DNA of 60,703 nucleotides from Clostridia bacterium (GTDB lineage: Bacteria > Bacillota > Clostridia > Christensenellales > CAG-138), in the NCBI GenBank assembly GCA_017451295.1, contig JAFSPW010000074.1:1-60703 (forward strand), read 5' to 3'. Position 1 is the first letter of the stretch; each line of letters opens with the position of its first letter. The notes beneath the pieces are model-generated. The model had not been told where the DNA came from. It saw only the letters and a program-made list of their open reading frames with translations, and made no database searches. The position numbers were made by a program, and so were the translations under genes. This document shows positions 9,391 to 18,413 of this stretch, in pieces.

Positions 9391-9399
9391 GCACATTTT
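9367..9399 (-). terminator. Terminator of the cytoplasmic GH43/GH51 operon
   Basis: Minus strand AAAATGTGC (9391-9399) pairs with GCACATTTT (9370-9378), 12-nt loop, and the descending arm runs into seven T residues. It starts 12 bp after the stop at 9412. Confidence 0.7.
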
Positions 9400-9411
9400 G
9401 TGGGTATTTGT

Positions 9412-10830
9412 CTATATTCCCTGGTCGTATCGAACCAGCCACAGGCTGTTGTTGCCGCCGATGCCCGTAAAGCAGGTGACGGGATTGTCCGCATCGTCCA
9501 TGCCTTCGAGGATTCGGCCCCGATAGTCCACTCCCCCAAGGCGCACCGTTGCCCCGGCGGCCTTACAAAGAGTCAGGGTGCCAATCACCTTGCCATCCTG
9601 CAGGAGTTGACCGTTGGGCCGCAGCTGGACGGTCCGGCTCCTGTTCACCTTGGAGTCCAGATTGGGCACATGGCACACGAGTTCGTATGCTCCGGCTACA
9701 TCCTTGAGGTCATAGAAGCGGTCGGTCAGCCTCTCCCCCGCCGTTGCAAAGGGAACCGCCGTCAGCCAGCCATCCTCTGTCCGCAGCAGCTGATGGACCC
9801 GAGGCTCATGCCGTTCGGTTCCGTTATCGAACCGCTGGTGATACACCATGTACAGCCGTCCGTCCTCCGCAAGGACGGAGTTGTGGCCCATGGATTTATA
9901 GGCTGTTATCTGGCTCGGGAAGCTGTAAGCGCCCATGAGCTTCACCCCATAGGGGCCATGGTCCGGCACCCGACCAAAGGTCTTGCCGTTGCCGTCCACA
10001 TAGGGGCCTTCCGGGTTTTTGGAGCGGAACAGGCGAATCTGATACCCGCCCTCCCGGGAGAGCCAGCCCACGGAAACGAACAGGTAGTACCAATCGCTGA
10101 CGGCATCATAGATGATGAATGGGCCTTCCATGGACTTGTGCCCGCCGCCCAGCAGATGCCGACCGAAGTAGGGGTCCACCCGGTTTTGTTTGTCAGCCTT
10201 AGGATAGATGGCCTTGCCGGTCCTCTTGTCCAGTTCCAGCAAAAAGATGCCCCCGGACCAGGAGCCGTACACCATCCACAGCCGACCGTCCTTGTCAAAG
10301 AAGGTGTTGGGGTCGATGCAGTTGGGATAGGAGAAGTTGTTATAATTCCCATTCCGTTTGTAGTATCGGCCGGTGTCCCCCCTGGGGCCTAACACCTGTT
10401 TCAGGTTCGTCAGCTTCTCCGTAGAGCGGGAAAAGCCGGAGCTGACCAGAGCGCACTCATAGCGATAGGGCCCTTCGAGCTTATCTGCCGTGGCCATGGC
10501 AATGGAGGACTTGACATAGCTCCCCGTCAGGGAGACATACATGACATATTTCTTAAGATACGGGTTATAGGACACATCCGGCGCCCAGACGCCGTAGTAC
10601 TTGTCGTTGAACTTGCCGCAATAGTCAAAGGCCGGGCCGGAAAACAGTCCCTTGAACAGGGTGTTTTGGGGGCTTACATCCTCCGCATGAATCTGCTCCC
10701 AGTGCCGCAAATCCCGGGAAGCGGCCAAGGTCATATGGGTGCCGAAGATGTAATAGGTGTCTCCCTGCTTTCGAGGGAAGATGAAAGGATCGTGGACCAT
10801 GGCATTGGCCTTCAAATCAGCAACATTCAT
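9412..10830 (-). CDS. Cytoplasmic GH43 arabinanase (endo-1,5-alpha-L-arabinanase-like)
   Basis: I start at the ATG at 10830, which overlaps the stop of the upstream Cys-rich gene by four bases (ATGA) and has AAGGA upstream; the product has 472 residues and no signal peptide. GH43 five-bladed propeller signatures are present: base Asp in MVHDPFIFP, second Asp in CIDPNTFFD with LWMVYGSWSGGIFLLEL, and the acid Glu in HKSMEGPFIIYD, then the C-terminal beta domain typical of arabinanases. It closely parallels the surface lipoprotein at 32476-34167. It probably hydrolyses imported arabino-oligosaccharides in the cytoplasm. Last gene of the operon 13604 to 9412. Confidence 0.88.
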   Translation of the reverse strand: MNVADLKANAMVHDPFIFPRKQGDTYYIFGTHMTLAASRDLRHWEQIHAEDVSPQNTLFKGLFSGPAFDYCGKFNDKYYGVWAPDVSYNPYLKKYVMYVSLTGSYVKSSIAMATADKLEGPYRYECALVSSGFSRSTEKLTNLKQVLGPRGDTGRYYKRNGNYNNFSYPNCIDPNTFFDKDGRLWMVYGSWSGGIFLLELDKRTGKAIYPKADKQNRVDPYFGRHLLGGGHKSMEGPFIIYDAVSDWYYLFVSVGWLSREGGYQIRLFRSKNPEGPYVDGNGKTFGRVPDHGPYGVKLMGAYSFPSQITAYKSMGHNSVLAEDGRLYMVYHQRFDNGTERHEPRVHQLLRTEDGWLTAVPFATAGERLTDRFYDLKDVAGAYELVCHVPNLDSKVNRSRTVQLRPNGQLLQDGKVIGTLTLCKAAGATVRLGGVDYRGRILEGMDDADNPVTCFTGIGGNNSLWLVRYDQGI

Positions 10831-11090
10831 CGGACAAGATTCCTTTCCCATACTTTCTTCGGGCAGCGACCGGTTTTCAGAAAGGCCCGAATCTCCACAT
10901 AGCAGCCGCAGCTCATACAGGTGCCGGACAAGAGCCTGTCGCATGCTCGGCACAGGGCCAATCTTTTTTCGTATACAGAAACATCGACACGGTCTCTGGG
11001 TTTGATCGCATCGATGTATACTTGAATCCGTTGGCCGTCCGCTTCGCTCATCTCCCGAAGCAGACATTGCCTGCAGACCCTCTGTTCCAT
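10827..11090 (-). CDS. Small Cys-rich zinc-finger-like protein (DUF6171-like)
   Basis: The 87-residue product begins MEQRVCRQCLLREM at the ATG at 11090, two bases after the stop of the GH51 gene, and overlaps the GH43 start by four bases, so the three are translationally coupled. It has Cys pairs CRQC near the N-terminus, CRAC in the middle, then GTCMSCGCYVEIRAF and GRCP, consistent with two treble-clef or ribbon-type metal sites. I recognise the layout from the small clostridial family DUF6171; function unknown. Its position inside a glycosidase operon is unusual. The start ATG lacks a strong ribosome site, consistent with coupling. Confidence 0.78.
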   Translation of the reverse strand: MEQRVCRQCLLREMSEADGQRIQVYIDAIKPRDRVDVSVYEKRLALCRACDRLLSGTCMSCGCYVEIRAFLKTGRCPKKVWERNLVR

Positions 11091-11092
11091 GC

Positions 11093-12595
11093 TTATTTCA
11101 ACCGCAGCATGACGACGGCATGCTTGGGCACGTTCACCTGCACGGCGCCATCCTTGAGGCAGGCTTCGTGGTCCTTCTCCACCACTTTCTCCCCGTCCTC
11201 GAAGGTGTTGTAGTCCGCCATGCCTTCGCCGGTGACGATGCGGCACTCCTCGATGTGGGAGATGCCCTCGGCAAAGCGAACGGTCAAGTCCTGGTCCTCC
11301 TCATCGGAAAGGTTGGCCACGGTGACCGTCACCACCCCGTCCTTATCCCGGGACACGGACTCCGTGAGGCTAGGCACCTGCCAATCCTTGGGGCCGATGG
11401 GCTTGGTGCCCGTCAGGTTGGAGGTGAGCAGGTCGGCATTCTGGTGATGCCGATACATGTGCATGACATGATAGGTGGGGGTCTTAATCATCTGGTCCCC
11501 TTCCGTCAGCAGCACCGCCTGCAGCACGTTCACCATCTGGGCCAGGCAAGCCATGCGTACGCGGTCGCAATGCTTGTTGAAGATGTTCAGGGTGATGCCA
11601 GCAATCAGGGCATCCCGAACGGTGTTCTGCTGGTAGAGGAAGCCCGGGTTGGTGCCCGGCTCGCAGGTATACCAGGAACCCCACTCGTCCACGGAAAGAC
11701 CAATCTGCTTGTCCGGGTCAAACCGGTCCATGATGGCGCCGTGGCGGGTAATCAGCTCGTCCATGAACAGAGCCTTGTTCATGGTCTTGTACCAGCCGGT
11801 GCGGTCAAACTTCGTGGCGCTGCCCTTACGCCGCCATCCCTCGGGATGGACATAGTAGTGCAGGCTCAGAAAATCCATGAAGCCGTGGGCATGCTCCGGC
11901 ATGTGGCGGAAGGTGGTCTTCAAGACCCCTTCGGTCCACTCGTAGTCGTCCACATTGGCGCCGCAGCACACCTTTTGGATGGGTGCCTTCTTATCATAGG
12001 TACGCACATAGGTCTGGTACCGGCGATACTCGTTGGCATAGAACTCCGGCGTCATGTTGCCGCCGCAGCCCCAGTTCTCGTTGCCCACGCCGAAGAAGTC
12101 GATTTTCCAGGGTTCGGGATGGCCGTTCTTGGCTCTCAGGTCCGCCTGAGGGGACACGCCGTTAAAGGTCATATACTCCACCCACTCGGACATCTCCTGG
12201 ACGGTGCCGCTGCCCAGGTTCCCGTTGATATAGGTCTTGCAGCCAATCTGACGGCACAGCTCCATAAACTCGTGGGTGCCGAAGCTGTTGTCCTCCACCA
12301 CGCCGCCCCAATGGGTGTTGATCATCTTTTTACGCAGGGCCTTGGGACCGATGCCGTCCCGCCAATGGTATTCATCGGCAAAGCAGCCGCCGGGCCAACG
12401 CAGCACGGGGACCTGCAGCTCCCTGAGAGCCTCCACCACGTCCTTACGCATACCGTTTTCATTGGGGATATCGCTGTCTTCACCTACGTAGATGCCTTCA
12501 TATATGCAGCGGCCCAGGTGCTCGGAAAAGTGACCGTACACCTCCGGCTCGATGTGTCCCGCCGTCTGGTGTTCGTTGACAAAAAGCGTCGCCAT
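11093..12595 (-). CDS. abfA: Cytoplasmic GH51 alpha-L-arabinofuranosidase
   Basis: The 500-residue product starts [20 protein letters not shown] at the ATG at 12595, behind AGAGGAAA; the TTG at 12619 is less likely. Family GH51 marks include [29 protein letters not shown], the acid/base Glu in [11 protein letters not shown] and the nucleophile Glu in [10 protein letters not shown], followed by the C-terminal beta-sandwich. No signal peptide, so it acts inside the cell, removing terminal arabinofuranose from arabinan or arabinoxylan oligosaccharides. Second gene of the GH43-GH51-DUF6171-GH43 operon, 58 bp after the first. Confidence 0.95.
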   Translation of the reverse strand: MATLFVNEHQTAGHIEPEVYGHFSEHLGRCIYEGIYVGEDSDIPNENGMRKDVVEALRELQVPVLRWPGGCFADEYHWRDGIGPKALRKKMINTHWGGVVEDNSFGTHEFMELCRQIGCKTYINGNLGSGTVQEMSEWVEYMTFNGVSPQADLRAKNGHPEPWKIDFFGVGNENWGCGGNMTPEFYANEYRRYQTYVRTYDKKAPIQKVCCGANVDDYEWTEGVLKTTFRHMPEHAHGFMDFLSLHYYVHPEGWRRKGSATKFDRTGWYKTMNKALFMDELITRHGAIMDRFDPDKQIGLSVDEWGSWYTCEPGTNPGFLYQQNTVRDALIAGITLNIFNKHCDRVRMACLAQMVNVLQAVLLTEGDQMIKTPTYHVMHMYRHHQNADLLTSNLTGTKPIGPKDWQVPSLTESVSRDKDGVVTVTVANLSDEEDQDLTVRFAEGISHIEECRIVTGEGMADYNTFEDGEKVVEKDHEACLKDGAVQVNVPKHAVVMLRLK

Positions 12596-12653
12596 AATGC
12601 TAAATTTCCTCTCGCTCAATTGGGGCGTATTGTATCATAAACCCTGTCAGGGG

Positions 12654-13604
12654 TCAATCCGTATATTTGAACACGGGACGGCCAAATTTATCCCACTGCA
12701 CGGGCATCAGCATGGCATGCCGGTTGGGGTTATACAGGGGGTTCCCCTGAATCTCCGCCTCGGTCCGGGCATGGAAGACCATGATGTCGTTGCCGTCCTC
12801 GTCCTTGGTGAAGCTGTTGTGCCCCGGGCCGTAGATGCCCCGCTTAAAATCGCTCTTGAGCACGGGCTTTCGAGACTTCTTCCAGCTGAGGGGATCGAGC
12901 AAATCGCTCCCCACGCGAGCCGTCAGCATACCCATGCAATAGTGTATGCCGGTGTCGCTGGCGGAATAAGTCAAAAACAGTTTGTCGCCGCGGATAATCA
13001 CATTGGGCCCTTCGTTCACCCAGAAGCCATGGCGTTCCCACTCATAATCCGGGGTGGTCAGCAGCACCTGGACAGTTTTGAGGGTGTAGCCATTCTCCAT
13101 CTCTCCAATATAGAGATTGGAAATCTGCTTGCCCACGCCCACTTTTTCCGCCCACACATAGTACCAGCGGTCCTGCACCTGGAAGACGGTGGCATCCAGG
13201 GAGAAGGCGTGGAAGGAAAAATGGTCGTCCTTGGCGGCGGTCATCTTCCCCTTCTCCACCCATTGGTCGGTATAGGGGTCCATGCCCTGGCACTCCAATA
13301 CGCAGGGGCGAATCTTCCAGATATTATCCCTTTCCCCGGCGGCAAAGTAGATATACCATTTGCCGAACAGAAAATGAAGCTCCGGCGCCCAGATGTGAAA
13401 GCTCATGGGACCGCTTTCATGGGCATGCCAAATATACTTCTCCTCCGCCTGGGCAAGACCGGCCAGGGTTTTGCTGCGCCGCAGGATAATCCCATCATAC
13501 GCAGGAACAGAAGCGGTGAAATAGTACCAGCCATCCTCTGCCTTGGTTACGAAGGGATCTGCCCGCTGGGGAATCCAAACTTTACAAAACAACGAACTGT
13601 CCAC
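12654..13604 (-). CDS. Cytoplasmic GH43 arabinofuranosidase/exo-arabinanase
   Basis: The 316-residue product starts at a GTG (13604) with AAAGGA just upstream. It is a compact single-domain GH43 propeller: base Asp in QRADPFVTK, second Asp in SLDATVFQVQDRWYYVW, acid Glu in WVNEGPNVI, and the late YGPGHNSFTKDEDG segment. No signal peptide. GH43 enzymes of this size cleave alpha-L-arabinofuranosyl or beta-xylosyl bonds; the neighbourhood argues for arabino-oligosaccharides. First gene of its operon, with a promoter at 13660-13688. Confidence 0.87.
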   Translation of the reverse strand: MDSSLFCKVWIPQRADPFVTKAEDGWYYFTASVPAYDGIILRRSKTLAGLAQAEEKYIWHAHESGPMSFHIWAPELHFLFGKWYIYFAAGERDNIWKIRPCVLECQGMDPYTDQWVEKGKMTAAKDDHFSFHAFSLDATVFQVQDRWYYVWAEKVGVGKQISNLYIGEMENGYTLKTVQVLLTTPDYEWERHGFWVNEGPNVIIRGDKLFLTYSASDTGIHYCMGMLTARVGSDLLDPLSWKKSRKPVLKSDFKRGIYGPGHNSFTKDEDGNDIMVFHARTEAEIQGNPLYNPNRHAMLMPVQWDKFGRPVFKYTD

Positions 13605-13659
13605 GATTCCTTTACTTCCTTATCAAAAATACGCAAGGTCTGTTTGTTTTTGCCGCTTC

Positions 13660-13688
13660 ACCTTACCTTAAAGTTGGGCCGCCGTCAA
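13660..13688 (-). promoter_or_regulatory. Promoter of the cytoplasmic GH43-GH51 operon
   Basis: Minus strand TTGACG (13683-13688), 17 bp, TAAGGT (13660-13665). The leader contains an AAACAGA heptamer (13641-13647 region) also found near the arabinan surface-enzyme and araA promoters. Confidence 0.6.
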
Positions 13689-13757
13689 GACATTATTGAA
13701 AAATTGTTCCAGGTTTTTTTCTGCGTTCGTTTATTAGCTGATTCCCGGCTGATTCCC

Positions 13758-13793
13758 AAAAGAAAAGAGGCCGCCGAAAACCGGCAGCCCCTT
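13758..13793 (-). terminator. Terminator after the triple-repeat secreted protein gene
   Basis: Minus-strand 12-bp stem (13782-13793 with 13765-13776, two G-T wobbles), 5-nt loop, followed by TTCTTTT. It ends the transcript coming from 18340 through 13838. Confidence 0.8.
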
Positions 13794-13837
13794 TGCATAC
13801 GGCCGAGTGAACCGTCTCAAGTCCCTATTGAATTGGT

Positions 13838-15556
13838 TTAACTATCGATATCCGTGGGCGTCAGGTATGCGCCGTCAGCGGCCAGAGAGAAGTACAAGTC
13901 GTCGGAATCCACGGCGATGCCATCATAGTACTGATAATGGGACTCAGTACCTTTGGTCAAATCAGCATGGACGGAAGCCGTGTCGTCACCATAGTTGGCC
14001 ACGCTCACAACGACGGTGGAACCATCAATGAAATCCTTGAAGGTATCCCAATTCCAGTTGCTGCTCAGAGTCCAGCCAAGGTCGGTCAGGTGTTCAAAGG
14101 TGTTCTTAGCACCACTCCAGCCATAGTTATCGGCACGCACAACGGCGTTTTCAGTCTCTTCACTATGCAGCTGAACCATGAAGTTGTTCCAGTTGTACGT
14201 TTTGTTGGAATGGTTGATGAACTTCTTGGAAACGACTTCCTTGGAATCCACCTTCCAGTTGCCGGAAAGGGAATCAACCCAGCCCATGGAGTAGTCAGTG
14301 CTGCCAATTAGGCCATTGATGCTTTCCACATCGTCAGCAGACTCGGGCCAGGTGGGCTCCCAGGGAAGCTCAGCAGGCTCATCGCCCTCATTGCCCAGAA
14401 TCTCCAACCAGGCATTGTCCACGGTCAGGCCGTAGTACAGATCGCCGTCCACGGTGATGCCGGTGTAGTCCTGCTTGTAGAGGTGGTTGTTGCTGCCGAG
14501 GATGTCGATGAGAACATCGGCCGTGTTGTCGGTGTTGTAGGCCACGGTGGCGGTGACCTTGGCGCCGTTCAGGTTACGCACAAAGTACTTCCAGTTCTTA
14601 ACGGCAGACTTGTGGGCGGTCTCAAAGCCTTTGCCCCAGCCCCAGTTATCCGCACGCAGAACGGCATATTCGCCATCGGCACCGTTGGCACCATCTTCGG
14701 TGTCACGCAGAACGATGAGGAAGTTGTTCCAGTTGGCGCCTTCGCCGCTGTTGTGGTTGATGAAGCGGACGGTGCTGGACTCGCCCTGCTCTACCTTCCA
14801 ATAATCGGAATGGTCGCCCCAGAAGGGAGTGGCGCTGTCGGTGGTGCCGACATAGTCAACGGTGGGCAGATTCTCATACTGCTTCTGGGCATGGCGGACG
14901 GCGGCGGCATACTGCTTTTCGGCAGCATGAGCGATTTCGTCAGCTTCCGCATGGGCGGCAGCCTGCTCGGCAGTGATTTCGCTCTCCACGGGAGGAACGA
15001 TATCGGTGAGGTAAGCCTTTTCCAGGGTGAGGCAGAAGTACAGATCGCCGGAGACGGTGATGTTCTTGTAGTTCTGGAAGTGCTCCACGCCCTCGGCGGT
15101 GACGATCTTGGCATAGACATCGGCAATGCCGTCGCCATGGTTGACGATGGTCAAGGTGACCTTGGCGCCGTTCATGTCATCCATGAAGGTGCTCCAATCC
15201 CAGTCGCTTTCCAGAATGGCGGTGCCATAGCCGGCGCCCCAGCCAAAGTTATCGGCACGAAGAACGGCATACTCGGAATAGGCGGGATCATCATCGGCGC
15301 TGTGGCCGGCAGCGGTGCTCTGCAGAACCACCAGGAAGTTGTTCCAGTTGGCGCCGCCATCGTTGTTGTTGGTGAAGGTCATGGTCATGGCCTTGCCGGC
15401 GGGGGCGGCCCATACGTCGGAATGGACAGACCAGAAAGCGGCATCGTTGGCATCGGAGCCGAGGGTGTCGCCGTCAGCGGAAGCCACCAGGGCGCCGCCG
15501 AACACGGACACCAGCATGGCTACAGCCAACAACATTGCGAACAATTTCTTTTTCAT
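13838..15556 (-). CDS. Secreted protein with three tandem beta-rich repeats, likely glycan binding
   Basis: The 572-residue product starts MKKKLFAMLLAVAMLVSVFG at 15556 behind GGAGAG and has a cleavable signal peptide ending near ASA-DG (about residue 27). Three repeats of roughly 150-170 residues follow, each with W-x-(V/K)-x start, ANWNNFL(V/I)VL or YNWNNFMVQL, a (V/L)RADN(F/W/Y)GW motif, a W-x-x-F segment, a GAKVT-like strand and a D-L-Y-F/Y strand. The second is set apart by an Ala-rich helical linker (about 195-235). No catalytic motif is seen. Beta-sandwich modules of this look occur in secreted glycosidases, so arabinan or pectin binding is the inference. It is the last gene after a binding protein and a LamG lipoprotein. 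Confidence 0.85.
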   Translation of the reverse strand: MKKKLFAMLLAVAMLVSVFGGALVASADGDTLGSDANDAAFWSVHSDVWAAPAGKAMTMTFTNNNDGGANWNNFLVVLQSTAAGHSADDDPAYSEYAVLRADNFGWGAGYGTAILESDWDWSTFMDDMNGAKVTLTIVNHGDGIADVYAKIVTAEGVEHFQNYKNITVSGDLYFCLTLEKAYLTDIVPPVESEITAEQAAAHAEADEIAHAAEKQYAAAVRHAQKQYENLPTVDYVGTTDSATPFWGDHSDYWKVEQGESSTVRFINHNSGEGANWNNFLIVLRDTEDGANGADGEYAVLRADNWGWGKGFETAHKSAVKNWKYFVRNLNGAKVTATVAYNTDNTADVLIDILGSNNHLYKQDYTGITVDGDLYYGLTVDNAWLEILGNEGDEPAELPWEPTWPESADDVESINGLIGSTDYSMGWVDSLSGNWKVDSKEVVSKKFINHSNKTYNWNNFMVQLHSEETENAVVRADNYGWSGAKNTFEHLTDLGWTLSSNWNWDTFKDFIDGSTVVVSVANYGDDTASVHADLTKGTESHYQYYDGIAVDSDDLYFSLAADGAYLTPTDIDS

Positions 15557-15640
15557 GCTATCTCTCCTTTTTTGTTTTTTTACGGCGGGTGCCCCCTACC
15601 CCAAAGGAGCAGGGAGCAGACCCGAATCGTTAGATTATAC

Positions 15641-16714
15641 TTAGGCAGCGGGAATCTCGCCCATGTTGAACAGGGAGACGACCTGGCCAGGAGTGAGGGC
15701 GGAGTCGAACACATACAGATCATCGACCCAGCCGCGATAGATGGCATCCCAGTAGTTGATGCCGAACAGGAACTCGAAGTTGTTGCCTTCGGCGGGCTTC
15801 ATGATGTCGGGAGCCAAGCAGCAACCCCAGACACCGCCTTCGCCCCAGGGGAAGAAGGACTCGTTGTCCTTGTTGTCCTTGCAGTCATAGACCAGACGGC
15901 CGTTGATGTACAGCTGAGCATCCACACCGGTGGTGTCGCCGTACTGCTCCTGGATACCGTTGGTGACGATGGTGATCATGGTCCATTCCTTCTTGCCATG
16001 CTCGGTGGCATCGAAGCTGCAGAACCAGGGCCAGGAGTTGGCGCTCTGATGACGGGACCAAACCACGGGATAGATGGGATCGCCAAGCCAATCGGTCTCG
16101 GTGATGTTCATCCAGGTCACATCGCCGCCGGCATCGTCAGCCAGGGGAATGTCATAACCGAACTGGGCGGTGGGGCCAAACTGGGAATGCCGGTCGGCAT
16201 TGATCCAGAAGGACACGGTGTAAGCCTCGGTGTTGGTGGCCTTGATGGGCAGGCGCAGACCGAACTTGTTCATGAACAGGGCGGTGCCCACGGGGCCTTC
16301 GCCATACTGCTTCTTGGCCAGATCTTCTTCAGTGGCGGTGGCAAGACCGGTGATAGCGCCGGAATCGTCCTTGGCCTGAACCAGGAACTCATAGCCATCC
16401 TCCTCCACCTTGTCCTCATCGAAGGTGATGTGGGCAAAGGCTGCGGGCAGCTCTTCAGCGGCGGGCAGGGGGTTCTCTTCCACAACGGGCTCTTCGGCCA
16501 CAGGCTCCTCAGCCACGTGCTCTTGGGCAGCGGGCTCCTCGGCCACAGGCTCCTCAGCCACGGGCTCTTCAGCAACGGGTTCCTCGGCCGCGGGGGCTTC
16601 GGTGACAACGGGTTCTTCTGCCTTGGGTTCTTCGGCAGACTTGCTGGTGCAGCCCACGAATGCAGCGAGCATCATCAGGGCGGCCAGTACCAGGGCAACG
16701 AGTTTCTTGTTCAT
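15641..16714 (-). CDS. Lipoprotein with Pro/Glu repeat linker and LamG-like domain
   Basis: The 357-residue product starts at the ATG at 16714 behind AGGAGGAAACT. Signal peptide and lipobox AFVGC give lipid anchoring at C22. Residues about 25-90 are a low-complexity linker made of repeated AEEPV units, suited to spanning the cell wall. The remainder is a concanavalin/laminin-G-like jelly roll (YTVSFWINADRHSQFG, EWTMITIVTNG, AQLYINGRLVYD, and the closing GWVDDLYVFDSALTPGQV). LamG modules bind carbohydrates or act as glycan hydrolase partners; no catalytic motif is apparent. It lies between an upstream binding-protein gene and the triple-repeat gene on one transcript. Confidence 0.87.
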   Translation of the reverse strand: MNKKLVALVLAALMMLAAFVGCTSKSAEEPKAEEPVVTEAPAAEEPVAEEPVAEEPVAEEPAAQEHVAEEPVAEEPVVEENPLPAAEELPAAFAHITFDEDKVEEDGYEFLVQAKDDSGAITGLATATEEDLAKKQYGEGPVGTALFMNKFGLRLPIKATNTEAYTVSFWINADRHSQFGPTAQFGYDIPLADDAGGDVTWMNITETDWLGDPIYPVVWSRHQSANSWPWFCSFDATEHGKKEWTMITIVTNGIQEQYGDTTGVDAQLYINGRLVYDCKDNKDNESFFPWGEGGVWGCCLAPDIMKPAEGNNFEFLFGINYWDAIYRGWVDDLYVFDSALTPGQVVSLFNMGEIPAA

Positions 16715-16750
16715 AGTTTCCTCCTGTTTATATTGCTTTTGATACATACG

Positions 16751-18340
16751 TTAGGAGTTATCCGCCTTCAGCTGCTCGTAGGTGGCGACCTCTTCAGCAG
16801 ACAGGACGTTCAGACCGTTGGGTCCGAAGTAGTCCAGCATGGCGGCGGCGTGGAAGTAGTTGGCCTTGCGGGTAGCTTCATCAGCAAAGTCGGCAGCCTT
16901 GTTGGTGCCCTTGTCCACGAGCTCGTGGATACCGATGCTGTTGAAGTACTGGTCGCAGTAGGTCCAGTAACCGGCGATGGAAACCCAGCCATAGGGGATG
17001 GGCTGCATGACGGACTCGAAGTAGTTGGTCCAGCGCTGGACGTGCTCCTCGTCCATACCTTCGCAGTACATCTTGATGTAGGCATCCCAAATCTCCTGAT
17101 TCTTGGTGATAGGAGCGGGCATGCTGTCGTGCTTGAGGGCGATGCCGGAAGCATTGACGTAGTTCTCATCGCTGTAGAGCTCCAGCCTGGTCTTCCAACC
17201 ATCCACACCAAAGCTCATGAACTTCAACAGCTCATAGGCTTCACGGGGATGCTGGCAGGAAGAGGTGACGCCGCCGAAGTCGATGGTGGCGATGGCATGG
17301 TGATCCTTAGTGGCATCCTCGGCGGAAACGGCGGGGATGACATAGGGCACGATGTCCAGGTTGGGGTAGTTGGTCTTGATTTCCTCGGTGTTCCAAAGGT
17401 TCTGGTAGGTCCAGTAGGCTTCGGACATGAGGGCAACGTGACCGCTGAGGCCGTACCAGGCATCGATATCGCCCAGCCAGTCTTCCAGGGCGTCCTCTTC
17501 GGCAACGACGCCGCGCTGCGGAGCCACATAGCCGCCCAGCTTCAGATCGGAGAACTGCTGCTCACCCACAGCCCACATGCCCAGGTTGAAGGTCTGGCCG
17601 TTGAAGCCGAACTCACCGATGATATCCTGGGAGGAAGCGATGCCGTACAGGGAGTCCAGACGATTGTAGTAGCCCAGGCCGTAGTAGGCAGTGCCGTCCA
17701 CGGAACCGTCCCGCTTGGCGGACTTGATGATGTTGATCATCTCGTCCCAGGTCCAGTTCTGCTCGGGGATGTCGATGTTCAGGGTGCGGAAGACGCTCAA
17801 ATCGGCGCACATCATGGTGGGGAAGAACTTCACGGGCACAGCATAGCGCTTGCTGGTCATGAAGGTACCCAAGCCAGCGGCGTTGACGGTGTCAGCGAGG
17901 TTCTGGGTCTCCTTATCGGCGTTCCAATAAGGGGAGATGTCCTGAAGCAGGAAGTTGTTCAAAGCAAAGTCTGCATCAGAAATCATGATGGCATCGGGGG
18001 TCTTGCCGGCAGCTACAAGGGTGAGCAGGGTGTCGTTGGCGGAACCAACGGGCTCGTACTCGGTAATGACCTTGATGTTGGGGTAGATCTCCATGAAGCG
18101 GTTGGCCAGGTACTGAACGGTCTCATCCTGGTCAAAGTGGAAGTAAGTCAGGGTGATCTTGTCCTGGGTCATGTCGGTAGCCTTGTTGTAGGTGATGCCG
18201 TTGATGACCACTTCTTCGGTTTCGCCGGTGGCGACAACCTCGGTGTCGGTGTTGGCAGGTTCGCTGGCCTTATCGCCGGAGCAGGCGACCAGGGAGAATG
18301 CCATTGCCAGAACCAGTGCCAGTGCAAGCAGTTTCTTCAT
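16751..18340 (-). CDS. Sugar ABC transporter substrate-binding lipoprotein (CUT1 type)
   Basis: The 529-residue product starts MKKLLALALVLAMAFSLVAC at the ATG at 18340 after GGAGGAAAGAG; lipid anchoring is at C20. It has the family 1 solute-binding pattern: ITLTYFHFDQDETVQYLANR near the mature start, then LVAAGKTPDAIMISDADF, and a C-terminal helical lobe. Ligand is unknown; the surrounding arabinan enzymes suggest arabino-oligosaccharides. It stands 153 bp after the permease pair 20480-18494 and has its own extended -10 promoter (18414-18422), so it may be made in excess of the permeases. Confidence 0.93.
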   Translation of the reverse strand: MKKLLALALVLAMAFSLVACSGDKASEPANTDTEVVATGETEEVVINGITYNKATDMTQDKITLTYFHFDQDETVQYLANRFMEIYPNIKVITEYEPVGSANDTLLTLVAAGKTPDAIMISDADFALNNFLLQDISPYWNADKETQNLADTVNAAGLGTFMTSKRYAVPVKFFPTMMCADLSVFRTLNIDIPEQNWTWDEMINIIKSAKRDGSVDGTAYYGLGYYNRLDSLYGIASSQDIIGEFGFNGQTFNLGMWAVGEQQFSDLKLGGYVAPQRGVVAEEDALEDWLGDIDAWYGLSGHVALMSEAYWTYQNLWNTEEIKTNYPNLDIVPYVIPAVSAEDATKDHHAIATIDFGGVTSSCQHPREAYELLKFMSFGVDGWKTRLELYSDENYVNASGIALKHDSMPAPITKNQEIWDAYIKMYCEGMDEEHVQRWTNYFESVMQPIPYGWVSIAGYWTYCDQYFNSIGIHELVDKGTNKAADFADEATRKANYFHAAAMLDYFGPNGLNVLSAEEVATYEQLKADNS

Positions 18341-18360
18341 CTCTTTCCTCCTTTTTATTG

Positions 18361-18381
18361 CGGCCGTCTTGCATTCGGCCG
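18361..18381 (-). other. Leader hairpin upstream of binding-protein gene
   Basis: CGGCCG (18361-18366) and CGGCCG (18376-18381) pair with a 9-nt loop in the leader of the gene starting at 18340, about 25 nt after the predicted transcript start. It may stabilise the mRNA. Confidence 0.45.
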
Positions 18382-18413
18382 AAAAGTTAATTAAAGGGAA
18401 TACCCATGATGCA

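Noticed and set aside
10831..11067. N-terminal extension of the cytoplasmic GH43 enzyme
   Set aside because: Runs through the Cys-rich gene in another frame; ATGA coupling at 10830 explains the start.
11120..12640. 506-codon plus-strand open frame
   Set aside because: Antisense shadow of the GH51 gene.
16460..16640. Short tandem DNA repeats suggestive of a repeat array
   Set aside because: They encode the in-frame AEEPV linker of the LamG lipoprotein, so they are coding repeats and not CRISPR or a satellite.
14483..18394. 1303-codon plus-strand open frame rich in G, V, H
   Set aside because: Exactly antisense to three well-supported minus-strand genes; low-complexity composition is the mirror of their codon bias.
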